NCBI RefSeq assembly: GCF_026151205.1
Contig: NC_087074.1
Coordinates: 1,240,001-1,304,000, forward strand
Direction of reading: 5' to 3'
Source: Bolinopsis microptera
Lineage: Eukaryota > Ctenophora > Tentaculata > Lobata > Bolinopsidae
Length of the DNA: 64,000 nt
In this document: piece by piece, positions 51,195 through 64,000 of the stretch
Numbering within the stretch: the first letter of the stretch is position 1
Layout: each line of letters opens with the position of its first letter
The notes under the pieces: model-generated
The model's input: only the letters and a program-made list of their open reading frames with translations
Told to the model about the DNA's origin: nothing
The model's database searches: none
Position numbers and translations under genes: made by a program

Positions 51195-52411
51195 GTAAGT
51201 ATCATGCCATTACTCCGTTTCTATTTTTCTGATCTGATTTGTAAGCATGTGCTCTTGATCACACCCTTCTTATTTTCTGGGAAACTTCTGAAGTAGCATC
51301 GCCGTTTTTCTCTCTCTACAAAACTTGCATCATCGTTCGTTGAATGTGCAGTCAAGAAAGATGGTTATTGTTTGTCTTAGTAAGTGCAAAATAGTGTTAC
51401 ATTCTATTTATACATCATATCTTGTGCCCTAAATTAGATTGTATGATATATAAGGAATTGAACAAAGGAATTGAACATAGAAAAGGAAAGGGGCCGTAAA
51501 AGTGAATGCCTGGGCTTGTTTGGCAATTGATTATATAGCAGTGTGAATCTGAACAACAAGTTTCCTTTCAAGAAAACATACAATATATTGGCATCAAAGA
51601 AATCCAGTCGTTTCTCATATCTTCCTGATATTTCCTTCGACATTAAGGGAACTTCACTGGTTATAATCTGTCAATATATGCATTTCGAAAGAAAAATCCA
51701 AACATTAAATACAGAGCTTGCCAATATAATTTATAAAGTTAAGATCATGTGAGATGAAACCTTCAAGTCGAACTGTAACGTTACATCTTGACACGACTCC
51801 AACTGTAACGTTACATCTTGGCACGACTCCAACTAATGACACGGCTGGTTTTACCACATAGTAATGTATAACATGTAAAGCTTTAACTATATTCCGGACT
51901 CGTGCTGTTAAAAGTTGACTGTATATAATAAAAATAGTACAGGATATATAATATATACGTTAGTTTCTGCATCCGATGTAGTCAGCAATCTTGTGACGTC
52001 ACAATCTTGTGACGTAGAGGATTTTGGAAGACAGTGCTTGGTAAGGATGTGCCAGGTAAGCCATGTAAATGTAAGGCAGTCGGTAATGAACCTGGAGTCC
52101 AGGTTCGGCCTCACTTCCCCTGTTTCTATACTGCATCCCATGAAGTGTTCCTCTTCAAGCTCCATCTTACTCCTTTAAATTTAAATAATTATACGACATA
52201 TTATTGTCATGTTGACGCCCTAAAAATTGTCTAAAGAATTCTGAATTGTATTCGGCATGCTCGACAAAAAGGTACAAAGATCTGATTTGTGGCTGTGTAC
52301 AAGGTACAACTTGAGAAGCCCTTTACATCCAAGGTAAATTGACATCCCAGGAATGCAGAATAGATGGTATTTAAAGTCGTGTTGTGTGTTTACTAAGACA
52401 TACTTTTTCAG

Positions 52412-52488
52412 AATGCTGTTTTGCGATGGTGCCCGTATTTCGATCTGAAGACCAAACATACCCGCGCCCCGGCCACCTACCGATCAAG
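52412..52488 (+). CDS. Candidate exon (unassigned)
   Basis: A TACTTTTTCAG acceptor precedes 77 nt that stay open in the frame reading CCFAMVPVFRSEDQTYP and end at AAG|GTTTGT. With two leading bases it fits the phase-1 end of the candidate first exon (51167-51194), and its phase-0 end fits the next candidate exon at 54152. No domain is recognised. It may be a distal exon of the SH2B-like gene downstream or part of another gene. Confidence 0.35.
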
Positions 52489-52496
52489 GTTTGTGT

Positions 52497-52710
52497 CACA
52501 TCACATAACACATCACATACCACATCACATACCACATCACATACCACATCACATACCACATCACATACCACATCACATACCACATCACATACCACATCAC
52601 ATAACACATCACATAACACATCACATACCACATCACATACCACATCACATACCACATCACATACCACATCACATACCACATCACATACCACATCACATAC
52701 CACATCACAT
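52497..52710. repeat. CACATCACATAC 12-bp minisatellite
   Basis: About 17 copies of a 12-bp unit with a minor variant (AAC for ACC). It lies 9 bp downstream of the candidate donor at 52489. Because 12 is a multiple of three, it gives long TSHT-type frames on both strands, which are not genes. Confidence 0.97.
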
Positions 52711-54151
52711 ATTATTATATCACCTCCCTCGACTTTTAATCTTCAGCTGGATATTTTCCTAACATATTCATGACTGTTCACAGGAATTTTCAGTGAAATC
52801 ACTTTGCATATTTTCCTGATGATTTGCACTTGTTTGTTGGTAAATTCTTACACCAAATTGAAACACGATGATTTTACCCTGGAAATTACCCGCAAGCTGT
52901 CCCTTATCAGGAAGTCTCAAGTACCGTGGGAGCCCAAACCACCCCCACCATATACGGCCTGATTGTTACTGATGAATTGTTCACACCCTTAAGATCATGC
53001 ACCTCTTCAGCAGCACCCTTTACCGTCACAGCAGCTCCCGTCACCAGACTCCACTAAATTAGGCTCCCCCCGCACTCAGTCCTTTTCATTGTGGCGCTTC
53101 CTTTTTATTCTCCTGTTTGAGCTGGTTTTGTTGTGCTGTTCTGAGAGCTCCGCCGTAGCTCAGTGTTACTACCATCTTCATTAGGTAATGTTATAGTTCC
53201 GTGCTGAACTACAAACGTTCAAGGCTACTTTGTCTGTCTAGTTTTGTTAGAGAAAAGTCTTAGAAGTACTCCGTAGAAGAGCACTATTATAGAGTTTTAG
53301 CGACCTCAAAAAGGCGGTGGCCACCTCTGTGCTGCTCGTCTGCCTGATAGCTCAGAGAGAGGAGCCGGGAGACCTGGCCCTCAAACTTCCCCGACCTCCG
53401 TCTTTACCACCGTTAGGACTTATAATTATTGCTAACATCCAATTTACAGAGTTTTCACGCCTCGTCAAGTTTCACAGTGTAACTGCCGAGTAAACTGTAG
53501 GGTCGTGTCTCTGGCAGGGTGCTATTTTAGGCGACAGCATGCTACTGGGTGATCTTTTTATTGCTTGGCTTTAAAAGCGTCTTTTAAACTCCCACATATG
53601 GCAAATAAACTTCAAGGGCTTTGTGTTTATTACATAAAATATTCAAAAATTACCCTCAAGTTCGCAGTCTGGGTGTCTCGATTGGCTACAAGGACTTACC
53701 TTTGAGCCCTTTTTTATCAATTGGGAGAAATTTGTTTCTGGTACAAATTTCTAAATTTGATAATCCTTGACAAATTATCATGATGGGCCCGGTCGGGGCA
53801 GAATACACTTCTACACCTGAATTATCTCCCTTAAACCGAGGAGACCCGGAGAGGGGTAAAATTTCACCCTTATTTCATGGACAACCTGAGTTAGGGAGCG
53901 TATAAGTTGGCAACGGATCCTGGTTCCACCAGACCACGCCCCTCTTATTCTGTAATCTGCTCCCAAACAAATTATTGTATTTACACTCAGATAATATATG
54001 AGAATAGCAATTATCGTCATGCAACAGCAAACGGGAATAAATTAGGTCAAACTTCGAAGTCGCGTGTCAACTTTTTTGTGGAAATAGTTATGGCATCACT
54101 AGTTTCCGGTTATGAAATATTTGGTTGTGTTTGACTAATTTACATTTTCAG
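52711..54151. other. Non-coding, intron or intergenic
   Basis: Mixed-composition DNA. Two box-A-like words ('tagctcag' at about 53157 and 53348) occur without a usable box B, so no tRNA is called. Confidence 0.5.
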
Positions 54152-54241
54152 ACGCATTCATCACGGAGTGCACGTAGCTCCCGCTCTCCGCACTCCCCAA
54201 ACAGTAACTCTCTCAACAGGATGACTGTCTGTGCGGAGGAG
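54152..54241 (+). CDS. Candidate exon, Ser/Arg-rich (unassigned)
   Basis: A TTACATTTTCAG acceptor is followed by exactly 90 nt (30 codons, phase 0 at both ends) reading THSSRSARSSRSPHSPNSNS and then NRMTVCAEE, and a GTAAAC donor at 54242. The Ser/Arg/Pro-rich composition and clean signals favour a real exon. It is phase-compatible with the exon at 52412 and with a possible acceptor at 57927 in the first SH2B-like exon. The connection is inferred. Confidence 0.45.
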
Positions 54242-55718
54242 GTAAACATCTTTATCTTTATTAATAATTATCTTAATTACATTAATTATCTTAATTACAT
54301 CAATAATGTGATATCTTTTATCTTTATATCATTAATTATCTTAATTACATCAATAATTAGATCGAGGTAATTATCTTTTATCTTTATATCACATTATATT
54401 CGATCGTAAAATTGTGAAATTGTTCGTAATTAACTTGTTTATTACTGTCTCGTGAGATTTATCCTTATTTAATCCCAGTTTTTGAATTCACGATCTTTAC
54501 CTGTCTTTATTGTGGTTTTAGATAACTTTGCTTTGTTTTTTTGTTGTTGCTAGTGTTGCTCGAATAATTTCTGTTGTCGTCTCAGATTGCGTGACAGCAA
54601 CTTCGTTAGTTAGATTTTAACGGGAAACATATTGACTTCATAGTAAGTTACCCCATAACATTCCTAAGTCCAGAGAGCGAGGAAACCTGAATATTTCTCA
54701 GTAATATTTGGCAAGATGATTACACAAATATCTTAGTAACAGTGTCTAAACCTACGCTCGGTAAACATCGCAAAAATTCCTCACTTTTGACTGGGAGCCC
54801 ACGCCCAAAAACCAGGCCTGTAAACACTATTACAAATATCGTGAAATATTCGAAATATTTCGGAGGTTAAAGGCGACTTGAAGTCCAGCAGGCAAGTGTC
54901 TGGGACAATCGCCGACCGGTTTTAAAGTGAGAGTGAGAATGAGAGTGAGAATGAGAGTGAGACAGGGAGTGAGACTGAGAGAGAGAGAGTGAAAGTGAGG
55001 GAAAGTGAGAGAGGAAAGTGAGGGAAAGTGAGGGAGAGAGAGTGAGGGACGCGAATGTTAAGAGGGTAGACATGACGTAACTATCTCCCTCCCCCAACAC
55101 GTCTACCCTTGTCTCTGGCGTGTCATAAGAACAAGACAACTGACATCACCCTGCAAATACTCACTTAGTTTTCAAGACACTAACAGTCACCTCTCTCTCT
55201 GGGCGAGTCCTGGGCGTGTCTTAAGCAGTGTTGTACGGGAGAGTCTAGGGTGTGGCCTCACTCCCTCCATCTCTCTCTCTCACTCTATCTCTCGCCAAGT
55301 TTTTACCAGCAGCTGAGAATGTGATAAATACGTAGGATACATGTTGACTTATTTCAACAGTGATTAGTTCTCACATGGCTGGTTTATAACTCAATACCTC
55401 TATGATAATCTGTGTTATGATAATTAAAATAATTTTACAACAGAAATGAACATTCAACAAATACCGGAAATTTAAAGCCTCTCAGAAAAAAAAACCCAGA
55501 TTATATTCTACATTTTATAAATAAATACAACAAAGAATGAGTTCCAAATATGTGCCTAATAATAAGCGTTAATGTAACATGCCATTATTAGCGACTCTGA
55601 GGCTCAATTGTGGACCAATTTATGCTTTACTTTGTTCCTTACCGCGCTAACCTCCTCCCAATACACAACACATCCTGTAAGTTCCCGGGCCAAAGGGAAA
55701 AAGAATAAACTGACAAGG
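54242..55718. other. Non-coding with simple repeats
   Basis: 54265-54370 repeats 'attatcttaattacatcaat'-like words. 54925-55050 is purine-rich with irregular GAGTGAGA units. The 90-codon minus-strand frame there is low-complexity. Confidence 0.6.
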
Positions 55719-55848
55719 TAGGGGTTTTACTGTCGGGTGGATGAGAACGCCTTTAATCGTTACCTGGTTACCTGGTTACCTGGTTACCTGGTTACCTGGT
55801 TAGGTAGGAGTTTTACTGTCGGGTGGATGAGAACGCCTTTAATCGTTA
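55719..55848. repeat. Short GGTTACCT array between two 45-bp direct repeats
   Basis: A segment starting 'ggtaggggttttactgtcgg' (about 55719-55763) is followed by about five GGTTACCT units (55763-55802). Then comes a second copy of the 45-bp segment (about 55803-55848) with one substitution. This is the same 8-bp unit as in the arrays at 4.8 and 48.9 kb, but without their spacer. Confidence 0.9.
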
Positions 55849-57017
<1,169 letters not shown>

Positions 57018-57149
57018 TCAAGGATTATAATATCTTGACAAGGTCCACGGAACAGGAGCTTCCGGTGTACCACTGTTCACATTGCAGTATATAATTACCA
57101 AATGTATCACGTGTGTCATCACTGCCAAATATATATAATACGGGACAGT

Positions 57150-57942
57150 CCTCTCCGCCAGCATTCATACTACATTAACTTTTCCCATCTTCGCTCGCAA
57201 AGAAAACCTGTAAAAACCCGCTCCGCTCCTGTCACAGGAGGTGTCAGATACGGGGTGTCACGTGTAGGATAAGATCTCCGTGAGATCTCGTTGGCCGGGG
57301 GGTGGAGGAGGAGTGCGCGGCGCGCGCAGTCACATGACCGGTAGTGCCGGAGAGGCACATGCAGGTGCTCCCTGGTATATCTAGCTGGTTAGTTGTCGTC
57401 AATATATTAATATATATTTTTATATAGGTGCGTTGGGCAGGGAGGGAGGACTATAGGAATGTGGGTAGGGTGTGACCTGTCAACGCTCCTCTCCAGCTCT
57501 CCCTCTCTCTCTCCCTCTCCCACTAGGAGCTCCCTCCAGAGACGCTAATTTTACATATGTTTTAAATAGGAATATATATTTAAATATATATATACCTCGG
57601 CCAGCCGCCGTACTCTCCTCTCCCTCCAGCCTTTCCCTCTGAGTTTTAGTGCTAATTTTCTCGTGTGCCGTGTGCTTGTGTTAGTTAGGTGCCCTCTCTC
57701 TCCATCTCTCTCTCTCCCTCTCTCTCTGTCCTGATATCCTGTACTGAGCCCGGAATGTGGGATAACTAGTACAAGGCAACACCTGCAACTCTCACTCGGA
57801 GTGTATCTTGTAGGGTCTCCCCCGCTAGTAGCTGTCACTCTGTACCGTGAGCTTTATCCCTCACTTCAACCCAGTAGTCTCTCATTTCTGTAGTCTACAT
57901 AGATCTCTACCAGTGAGCTCTGCGCAGCCACCCGTCAAGCGC
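57150..57942 (+). promoter_or_regulatory. Candidate proximal promoter / 5' UTR of SH2B-like gene
   Basis: GC-rich sequence (57225-57360) is followed by TA-rich patches (57400-57430, 57570-57595) and CT-rich tracts (57490-57530, 57690-57730) before the ATG at 57943. An in-frame TAG at 57829 closes the upstream frame. The layout suggests a promoter and leader, but no precise element can be assigned. Confidence 0.35.
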
Positions 57943-60900
57943 ATGATTTGGAGCTTTCTTTGCAAGGGTGGCATCGTCTACAAGAAAATGGAGGATCGTC
58001 AGAGAACTGCGTCCATGTCCACGCATAGGAGCAACCAGGAAGAATCTAAATCACCGAAAAGTCGCCGGAGAAACACTATCAGTATTACAGATTTTGCTCG
58101 GACTAGGCCAAGTCGAGCTGGAAAGAAGAATAAAACGGTGTCATGTTTGATTGAAACGGTATCGGAATCCAGTAATGTTTACACGCAGCCAGCGATCAGT
58201 CAGATTATTGAGGAAATCAAGGTTTTGAAGATTTGTGGAGCTTATTTGCATTTTCATCTGATTTTGTGCTTTCAGTCTGTTATTTTGCTTTTTTGTTGTC
58301 GAAATTGTTGATAAAAATTGAAATCTTCGTTGAAATTTTTGATGAAAATTGAAATATTCGTCGAAATCATTGAGTTTCCATCCTTATTTCACGTTTAAAT
58401 ACTGCCAATCAAAATTTGTGTTGATAAAATTAACCATCCCATATGTTGACGTTATTTCCTTTGCAGGTGTCGAAGTTTTGCGAGTTTCACAGCCGGCACG
58501 CAGCCTACCATTTAGCACACAACGTGCACTTGTTCATGCGAGACCACAGCCTCCCCCCGCCAGTCACACAGTCACACTTCATGGACAAGTTCCTTGAAGG
58601 TAAGATTAATAGTCACTATTTAGGGAAGGTAAGATTAAAATACAGCCCTTGTTGCTCTAGATCTAGTTCGTATTTTGTAAGTTGCGTTGATTGTTCTAAC
58701 TTGTCTTGTTGTATCTATCTAGGATTGAAATCTTACATCGTTCTGCCGTTTAATAGTTTATCTATCGCGTCAGCAGTTAGTAGTAGGACGAGGTGTTTCC
58801 CGTCAGTTTTCTGAGTTTTGTAACATTGTTTTTCTTGTAACACAGGTTGCATGTGTTCGTGACACGTTTAGTTTGAGTTTTATAACACGCGTTGTAACAC
58901 AATTTGTTGCTGCTTTGGCACACTGTTTGTATTGTGCGTCAGATTGGGACCCAATTTGTGTTGGTTAAGTGACACAACTTATTTTCTAGCAGAATTAAGT
59001 TGGCGGTAACACCGTTTGTTTTGTTTGGTGACAATTTGCGTTTTGAGAAACATTTTATTTGCCCTTTCGAACACGGATGTTTGTGTACTATTGTAGTTCG
59101 TGAATGTGAAACCTACAATTTACCGATATTGAAGAACCCTATGGCTTCTGTTGGACATATTCAGCCGTCTAGCTTTTAAATTGAAACGATATGGCCCCAG
59201 ATTTAGATTTAAATTGGGCAAATATTATTTAAAACTACAAAACGGCTGCTTTAAAAAACCCTAAAACGACAACACGGCTTCATTTTGCTATTTTAGACAA
59301 CCTGGAATTCAAAGCAAATAACATTTGTACGTGGGTACGGTAGATCCGAGACACTTCAACTGAAGCCCCACAAGTGTTCCTAATTTATTAGACCTGGCAG
59401 TGCAGTAACTATAATTCAGTTAAACCCCTCTTAGAATTGACCAAGTACCTGACTTTTGGGTCTCCACCACAACACCCTTTACACTCTCCTTGACAAGTTT
59501 CCGGGTCCGGAAACAGCACCTGACTCTACGGTATAAATGTAGATCTGGGTGTTCACTTGAGAGAAGTTCGGCAGAAGTATAGTAGATGTAGTGTAGTAGT
59601 TCGGCAGAAGTATAGTAGATGTAGTGTAGTAGTTCGGCAGAAGTATAGTAGATGTAGTGTAGTAGTTCACACACTAACTCCGATTGAGGACTCCCTACAA
59701 AGTAGCTGAAGTAGGCGAAGTGTAGCTGAAGTAGGCGAAGTGTAGGTGAAGTGCAGTAGGTGAAGCACTCAGTGAATTAGTGAAGTATTTAGTGAGTTGG
59801 TCTGTTTGCTCTGTCTGACTAGTAACCGGGGGTAGTGTGTGTGTTTGCTCTGTCTGACTAGTAACCGGGGGTAGTGTGTGTGGTGACTAGTAACCGGGGG
59901 TAGTGTGTGTGGTGACTAGTAACCGGGGGTAGTGTGTGTGGTGACTAGTAACCGGGGGTAGTGTGTGTGTGTTGCTCTGTCTGACTAGTAACCGGAGGTA
60001 GTGTGTGTGTGTTGCTCTGTCTGACTAGTAACCGGGGGTAGTGTGTGTTGCTCTGTCTGACTAGTAACCGGGGGTAGTGTGTGTGGTGACTAGTAACCGG
60101 GGGTAGTGTGTGTGGTGACTAGTAACCGGGGGTAGTGTGTGTGTTGCTCTGTCTGACTAGTAACCGGGGGTAGTGTGTGTGGTGACTAGTAACCGGGGGT
60201 AGTGTGTGTGGTGACTAGTAACCGGGGGTAGTGTGTGTGTGTTGCTCTGTCTGACTAGTAACCGGGGGTAGTGTGTGTGTGTTGCTCTGTCTGACTAGTA
60301 ACCGGGGGTAGTGTGTGTGGTGACTAGTAACCGGGGGTAGTGTGTGTGGTGACTAGTAACCGGGGGTAGTGTGTGTGGTGACTAGTAACCGGGGGTAGTG
60401 TGTGTGTGTTGCTCTGTCTGACTAGTAACCGGGGGTAGTGTGTGTGTTGCTCTGTCTGACTAGTAACCGGGGGTAGTGTGTGTTGCTCTGTCTGACTAGT
60501 AACCGGGGGTAGTGTGTGTGGTGACTAGTAACCGGGGGTAGTGTGTGTGTGTTTGCTCTGTCTGACTAGTAACCGGGGGTAGTGTGTGTGTGTTGCTCTG
60601 TCTGACTAGTAACCGGGGGTAGTGTGTGTGGTGACTAGTAACCGGGGGTAGTGTGTGTGGTGACTAGTAACCGGGGGTAGTGTGTGTGGTGACTAGTAAC
60701 CGGGGGTAGTGTGTGTGTTGCTCTGTCTGACTAGTAACCGGGGGTAGTGTGTGTGTGTTGCTCTGTCTGACTAGTAACCGGGGGTAGTGTGTGTTGCTCT
60801 GTCTGACTAGTAACCGGGGGTAGTGTGTGTGGTGACTAGTAACCGGGGGTAGTGTGTGTGGTGACTAGTAACCGGGGGTAGTGTGTGTGGTGACTAGTAA

Positions 60901-62680
60901 CCGGGGGTAGTGTGTGTGTGTTGCTCTGTCTGACTAGTAACCGGGGGTAGTGTGTGTGTGTTGCTCTGTCTGACTAGTAACCGGGGGTAGTGTGTGTGGT
61001 GACTAGTAACCGGGGGTAGTGTGTGTGGTGACTAGTAACCGGGGGTAGTGTGTGTGTGTTGCTCTGTCTGACTAGTAACCGGGGGTAGTGTGTGTGTGTT
61101 GCTCTGTCTGACTAGTAACCGGGGGTAGTGTGTGTTGCTCTGTCTGACTAGTAACCGGGGGTAGTGTGTGTGTGTGTGTGTGTGTGTGGTGACTAGTAAC
61201 CGGGGGTAGTGTGTGTGTTGCTCTGTCTGACTAGTAAACGGGGGTAGTGTGTGTGGTGAGCCCTTATCTACTGACTCCGGGTATAGACAGTGTTGCAGTT
61301 CAATAATCAGCACACTGAATAGTGATGATTGGTGTATCGGCTCTGCTAGTGTACAACTCACATAACACGCACGTCGCACATCACCTATACTGCTGCCCTT
61401 CCACTAGGGATAATTGTTCAACAATTTGGTGTTTTGGGCACCTTACTGTATTACTTACCTGTTGTGATGTTGTAGTAGTTTCCGGACTTGGTTGAAAGTT
61501 CGTAAAGCTGCTAACTGGTGAGGGAACCCTGTATGATTTATGTAGTTCAAGTTTCAAAACAATTAAAGATTCAGGGTAGCTGCCAGAGACACCATTGTCA
61601 CACTATTCAACGGTTTAGACATTATATCACGAGGATTGTAAACCATTTTTATAGCACTCTCTGATTTGGGTATCATTAGCGGCCCATTAACTAATTGCCT
61701 AATTGGTGTTCCCCGACAGGTTTCAGAACTCATTTCGAGTCTGGTTATCGATTAGCACAAACGGGGGCCAGTGAGGAGTTGAAGTGTACAGACGATACGT
61801 GCTGTAAATCTGATATCAAGAGCAGCAAGCTCAAGCAGATCAAGGACCTCGTCTTTGGGAAAACACAGGTGAGAAGTTTCTCCAAAATGTTAAAACCAAC
61901 CAATGTCTGACCGTACCTCGGAGATTATATCAGAATTTTCCTCAGAAAATAAACTGCCGGTATTATTTTTCTTTGAGCTGCGGCTACGATAATAATTCTT
62001 CTTAAAGACGCGCTGATGACTTAACCACCCTTTCTCAGTGGAGTGATGTGAACGGACAGGCTTTGTGCAGTTCCAACATCATCAGAGTGGGCTCAGTCAG
62101 TCTGCTGACAGAGAAGGCAAACGAGTTCTGTTGGAAGAAGATCTGGTTGCTGCTGACACACACAGAGGCTGGGAACATGCTCTACATCTACACCAACAAG
62201 GTTTCTAAAATTAGATAATTATCAGTACGTTCTGCGCTCATGATATTTGTTGGATTTTAATTACTTTTAAATAATAGAGCATATCAACATATGGATATCC
62301 GGCCCTAAAATTTCACGTATTATATGACGTGACCCTACAATCTGTTGCTGTATGATTAGTCTGCTGCCGATGTTCCCACTCAATGTGAATGTTTGAAAGC
62401 CGGACTTTCCCCCTCAATACTGCAAATGATTATCACATCAATATTTCCTTCAGAGCGAACAGCCGACAAAAGCTGTCAAATGCTGTCAATTAAAAGAGGT
62501 CCGACCGACCAGGACAATCGAGGAGAACAGCACGCTCTCCAAGATAGCGTTCGTCATCAAGATCCAGCAAGCGGAGGAATACATTCTGCACGCTCAGAGT
62601 AAACATCAGAGGAATGATTGGGTCCGGCAGATCAGATCTCTTATTCCTACTGAGGGAAACGATATGGACGACCTTAGCGA
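57943..62680 (+). CDS. SH2B/Lnk-type adaptor protein, 5 exons, 3' part beyond window
   Basis: Exons 57943-58221, 58467-58599, 61720-61868, 62039-62200 and 62454-62680 join in frame through GT-AG introns (about 316 codons). Residues 94-150 begin SKFCEFHSRHAAYHLAHNVH and then LFMRDH, matching the phenylalanine-zipper dimerisation domain of SH2B1/2/3 (FCE.HA..AA.DFA..F..FL). Residues about 196-306 form a PH domain: IIRVGSVSLL, FCWKKIWLLL, then AFVIKIQQAEEYILHA and the C-terminal helix NDWVRQI with its invariant Trp. It is followed by an acidic end (GNDMDDLS) like that of SH2B proteins. The family links activated receptor tyrosine kinases (insulin, JAK2, Trk pathways) to downstream signalling at the membrane. 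The SH2 domain should lie past 64000. The N-terminus is basic and Ser-rich and longer than in vertebrates. The ATG at 57943 is chosen because TAG 57829 is in frame upstream. Confidence 0.88.
59572..59765. repeat. 33-bp and 20-bp tandem repeats in intron 2
   Basis: Three copies of a 33-bp unit ('agttcggcagaagtatagta...', about 59566-59664) are followed by about three copies of a 20-bp unit 'gtagctgaagtaggcgaagt' (about 59701-59760). The minus-strand frames over them are artefacts. Confidence 0.9.
59800..61256. repeat. 1.45 kb VNTR of two interleaved unit types
   Basis: About 40 units share the core 'actagtaaccgggggtagtg' plus a variable GT run. Short units (29 bp) start with GGTG. Long units (36-42 bp) start with TTGCTCTGTCTG. 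They alternate in blocks of one to three of each kind. A (GT)n expansion sits near 61166-61188. The array occupies about half of intron 2 of the SH2B-like gene. Confidence 0.97.
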
Positions 62681-62696
62681 GTAAGTAGTAGTAGTA

Positions 62697-62816
62697 GCCT
62701 TTCTAATATAGTCGACTGATTTTGTCTCTTATTTTACCTTTCTAATATAGCCGACTGATTTTGTCTCTTATTTTACCTTTCTAATATAGCCGACTGATTT
62801 TGTCTCTTATTTTATA
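62697..62816. repeat. 39-bp tandem repeat, three copies, just after exon 5
   Basis: Unit begins 'cctttctaatatagccgact'. The first copy starts 17 bp past the exon 5 donor (GTAAGT at 62681). Confidence 0.95.
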
Positions 62817-64000
62817 CGCTTTTATTATTAGTTAGTTCTCGTTATCTCTCACTGAAATCCGGGAAAATTTCGCTTTGTGAGTTTGTAACTGGGAGTTAGA
62901 TATATCGTAAATTCCCTGATAATTTTTTGTGTGCCGCATATTATGAAGATTTACCAGAGTTCTCTAAATCTCCCCCTCTCAACCTCGCTTAGTCCACTTA
63001 TAGGGAGGAGGGCCCTTCAGGAGGGAATGTTATAATACGGGGTTAATTATTATCGGAGCTGTACACGAGATTAACATAACCCTGGTATTTGTGCTGTACT
63101 TTTAATGTGGCCCCTGTATCAAGTATCTGCGATACTGTGATCAATGGTCCATTCACAGGACTAATTCAGTCCTCTGCGCCCCCCCCCCCTCGTTCCCTTT
63201 CCAGCTTACCCCATATATCTACACTCATGTTCTGCCTAATTCCGGTCAAAGCACCACAACACACCCACAACACACCCACAATCCTATAATTATTGTTAAT
63301 ACTTTTTCATGCAATATCCGCAGATTTCACACGGCCCCCAGCCCCGTATATGTAAATATATCAGGAATGCGGATGATTTCTATGACATAAATATCACAGT
63401 GCATGATACATTAAATGTCATTATCATATACATATCAGCATAACCCTGGGCGTGTCGGGTTGGTTCCATTAACCGTACTGTGATCATCACCAGTAATAGT
63501 GACACGCCACTTTAGACACGAGTAATGTGGTTAAGCGTTGTATAATGTCACTCCTATTAGACCGTGTCCTATCAGCTCTATATGTTATACAGGTTCCTGC
63601 TAGTCATGTTAAAGAGAGGTGAACTTGTGTACATTCCTGTCAGGATGAGGAGGAGGATGTTTTATCTTACGTCACTGAAAACTACTCCTAGTATCACTGA
63701 ACAGAGAGATGGTTCTTTCATACAAATTACTGGTTGTTTCTGATTAGACTCAGTGAAACAGTCAGAAATCTGTATGAATGAAACATCAAAATAATACACG
63801 ACTCAGTAATAATATTACACGACTCAATCAGAGAGGTGGTTGTTAAGAGTTTACCTGGCTGTAAAACTTGGCACGACTTGCTCTCCACAAAACATGTTGA
63901 GAGTATTTTGAATATTCTCACAAACTATTTCACTCCTGTGATGTTACACTGCAAATGTTTGGTTTTTAACAAGTTTGGCCGCGCCTTTATACTCCACTTC
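62817..64000. other. Probable intron 5, no exon recognised
   Basis: No stretch here resembles an SH2 domain (FLVR-type motif) or another known exon, so the next exon is either cryptic and low-complexity or outside the window. Confidence 0.45.

Noticed and set aside
52371-52773. Overlapping frames on both strands with CDVV, TSHT and HIPH repeats
   Set aside because: A 12-bp minisatellite is open in several frames at once; low-complexity, no gene.
53140-53400. Possible tRNA genes or tRNA-derived SINE
   Set aside because: Two box-A-like words are present but no box B (GGTTCRANNCC) at the proper spacing and no cloverleaf.
61032-61379. 115-codon minus-strand frame
   Set aside because: Lies mostly in the intron-2 VNTR; repetitive THTHYPRLL-type sequence only.

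Overview
This is a piece of an animal (metazoan, non-vertebrate) nuclear genome. It is AT-rich and repeat-rich with low gene density. The best-supported genes have many short exons with GT-AG introns, and one belongs to the SH2B/Lnk adaptor family, which is known only from animals. There are no operons, prokaryotic signals or CRISPR arrays. I cannot name the species; a sponge, cnidarian, mollusc or other marine invertebrate would all fit.

Layout. 1-6415 is one copy of a ~6.4 kb segment that recurs in the same direction at 44107-50541. It carries the end of a non-LTR retrotransposon reverse transcriptase, a dispersed ~1.4 kb repeat and two arrays of an 8-bp minisatellite. 6950-12700 is mostly non-coding, with a MITE-like hairpin, two minisatellites and one possible terminal exon. 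12712-13865 is a decayed minus-strand gene ending in a telobox-type Myb domain. 14037-17915 is a foldback element with arms of ~0.9 kb. 19250-19945 is a decayed LINE ORF1, and 20342-20517 an isolated riboflavin-kinase-like exon, both minus strand. 26348-28190 holds an inverted copy of the dispersed repeat, split by a 250-bp LINE insertion with an 11-bp target-site duplication, next to another LINE tail.

31507-33881 is a well-resolved eight-exon glycosyltransferase gene (GT-B fold, family 4-like). Its last recognised splice donor has been tandemly multiplied, and its C-terminal end is not found. A 2.2 kb near-continuous palindrome follows at 34852-37065. 40.6-44.35 kb holds a repeated GTGACGGA motif and LINE reverse-transcriptase remnants. 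The second copy of the 6.4 kb segment differs from the first mainly by small indels, a pattern typical of unpolished long-read sequence.

51-64 kb holds the 5' part of an SH2B-type adaptor gene: Phe-zipper and PH domain in five exons. The expected SH2 domain lies beyond the right edge. Three phase-compatible upstream candidate exons (51167-54241) may give it a distal start. This region is full of tandem repeats: a 365-bp GA run just upstream, a 1.45 kb two-unit VNTR in intron 2, and a third occurrence of the 8-bp minisatellite.

The genes share no visible pathway. The clearest theme is repeat dynamics: palindromes, foldback elements, minisatellite expansion and nested retrotransposons. I did not find a convincing new multi-gene system.
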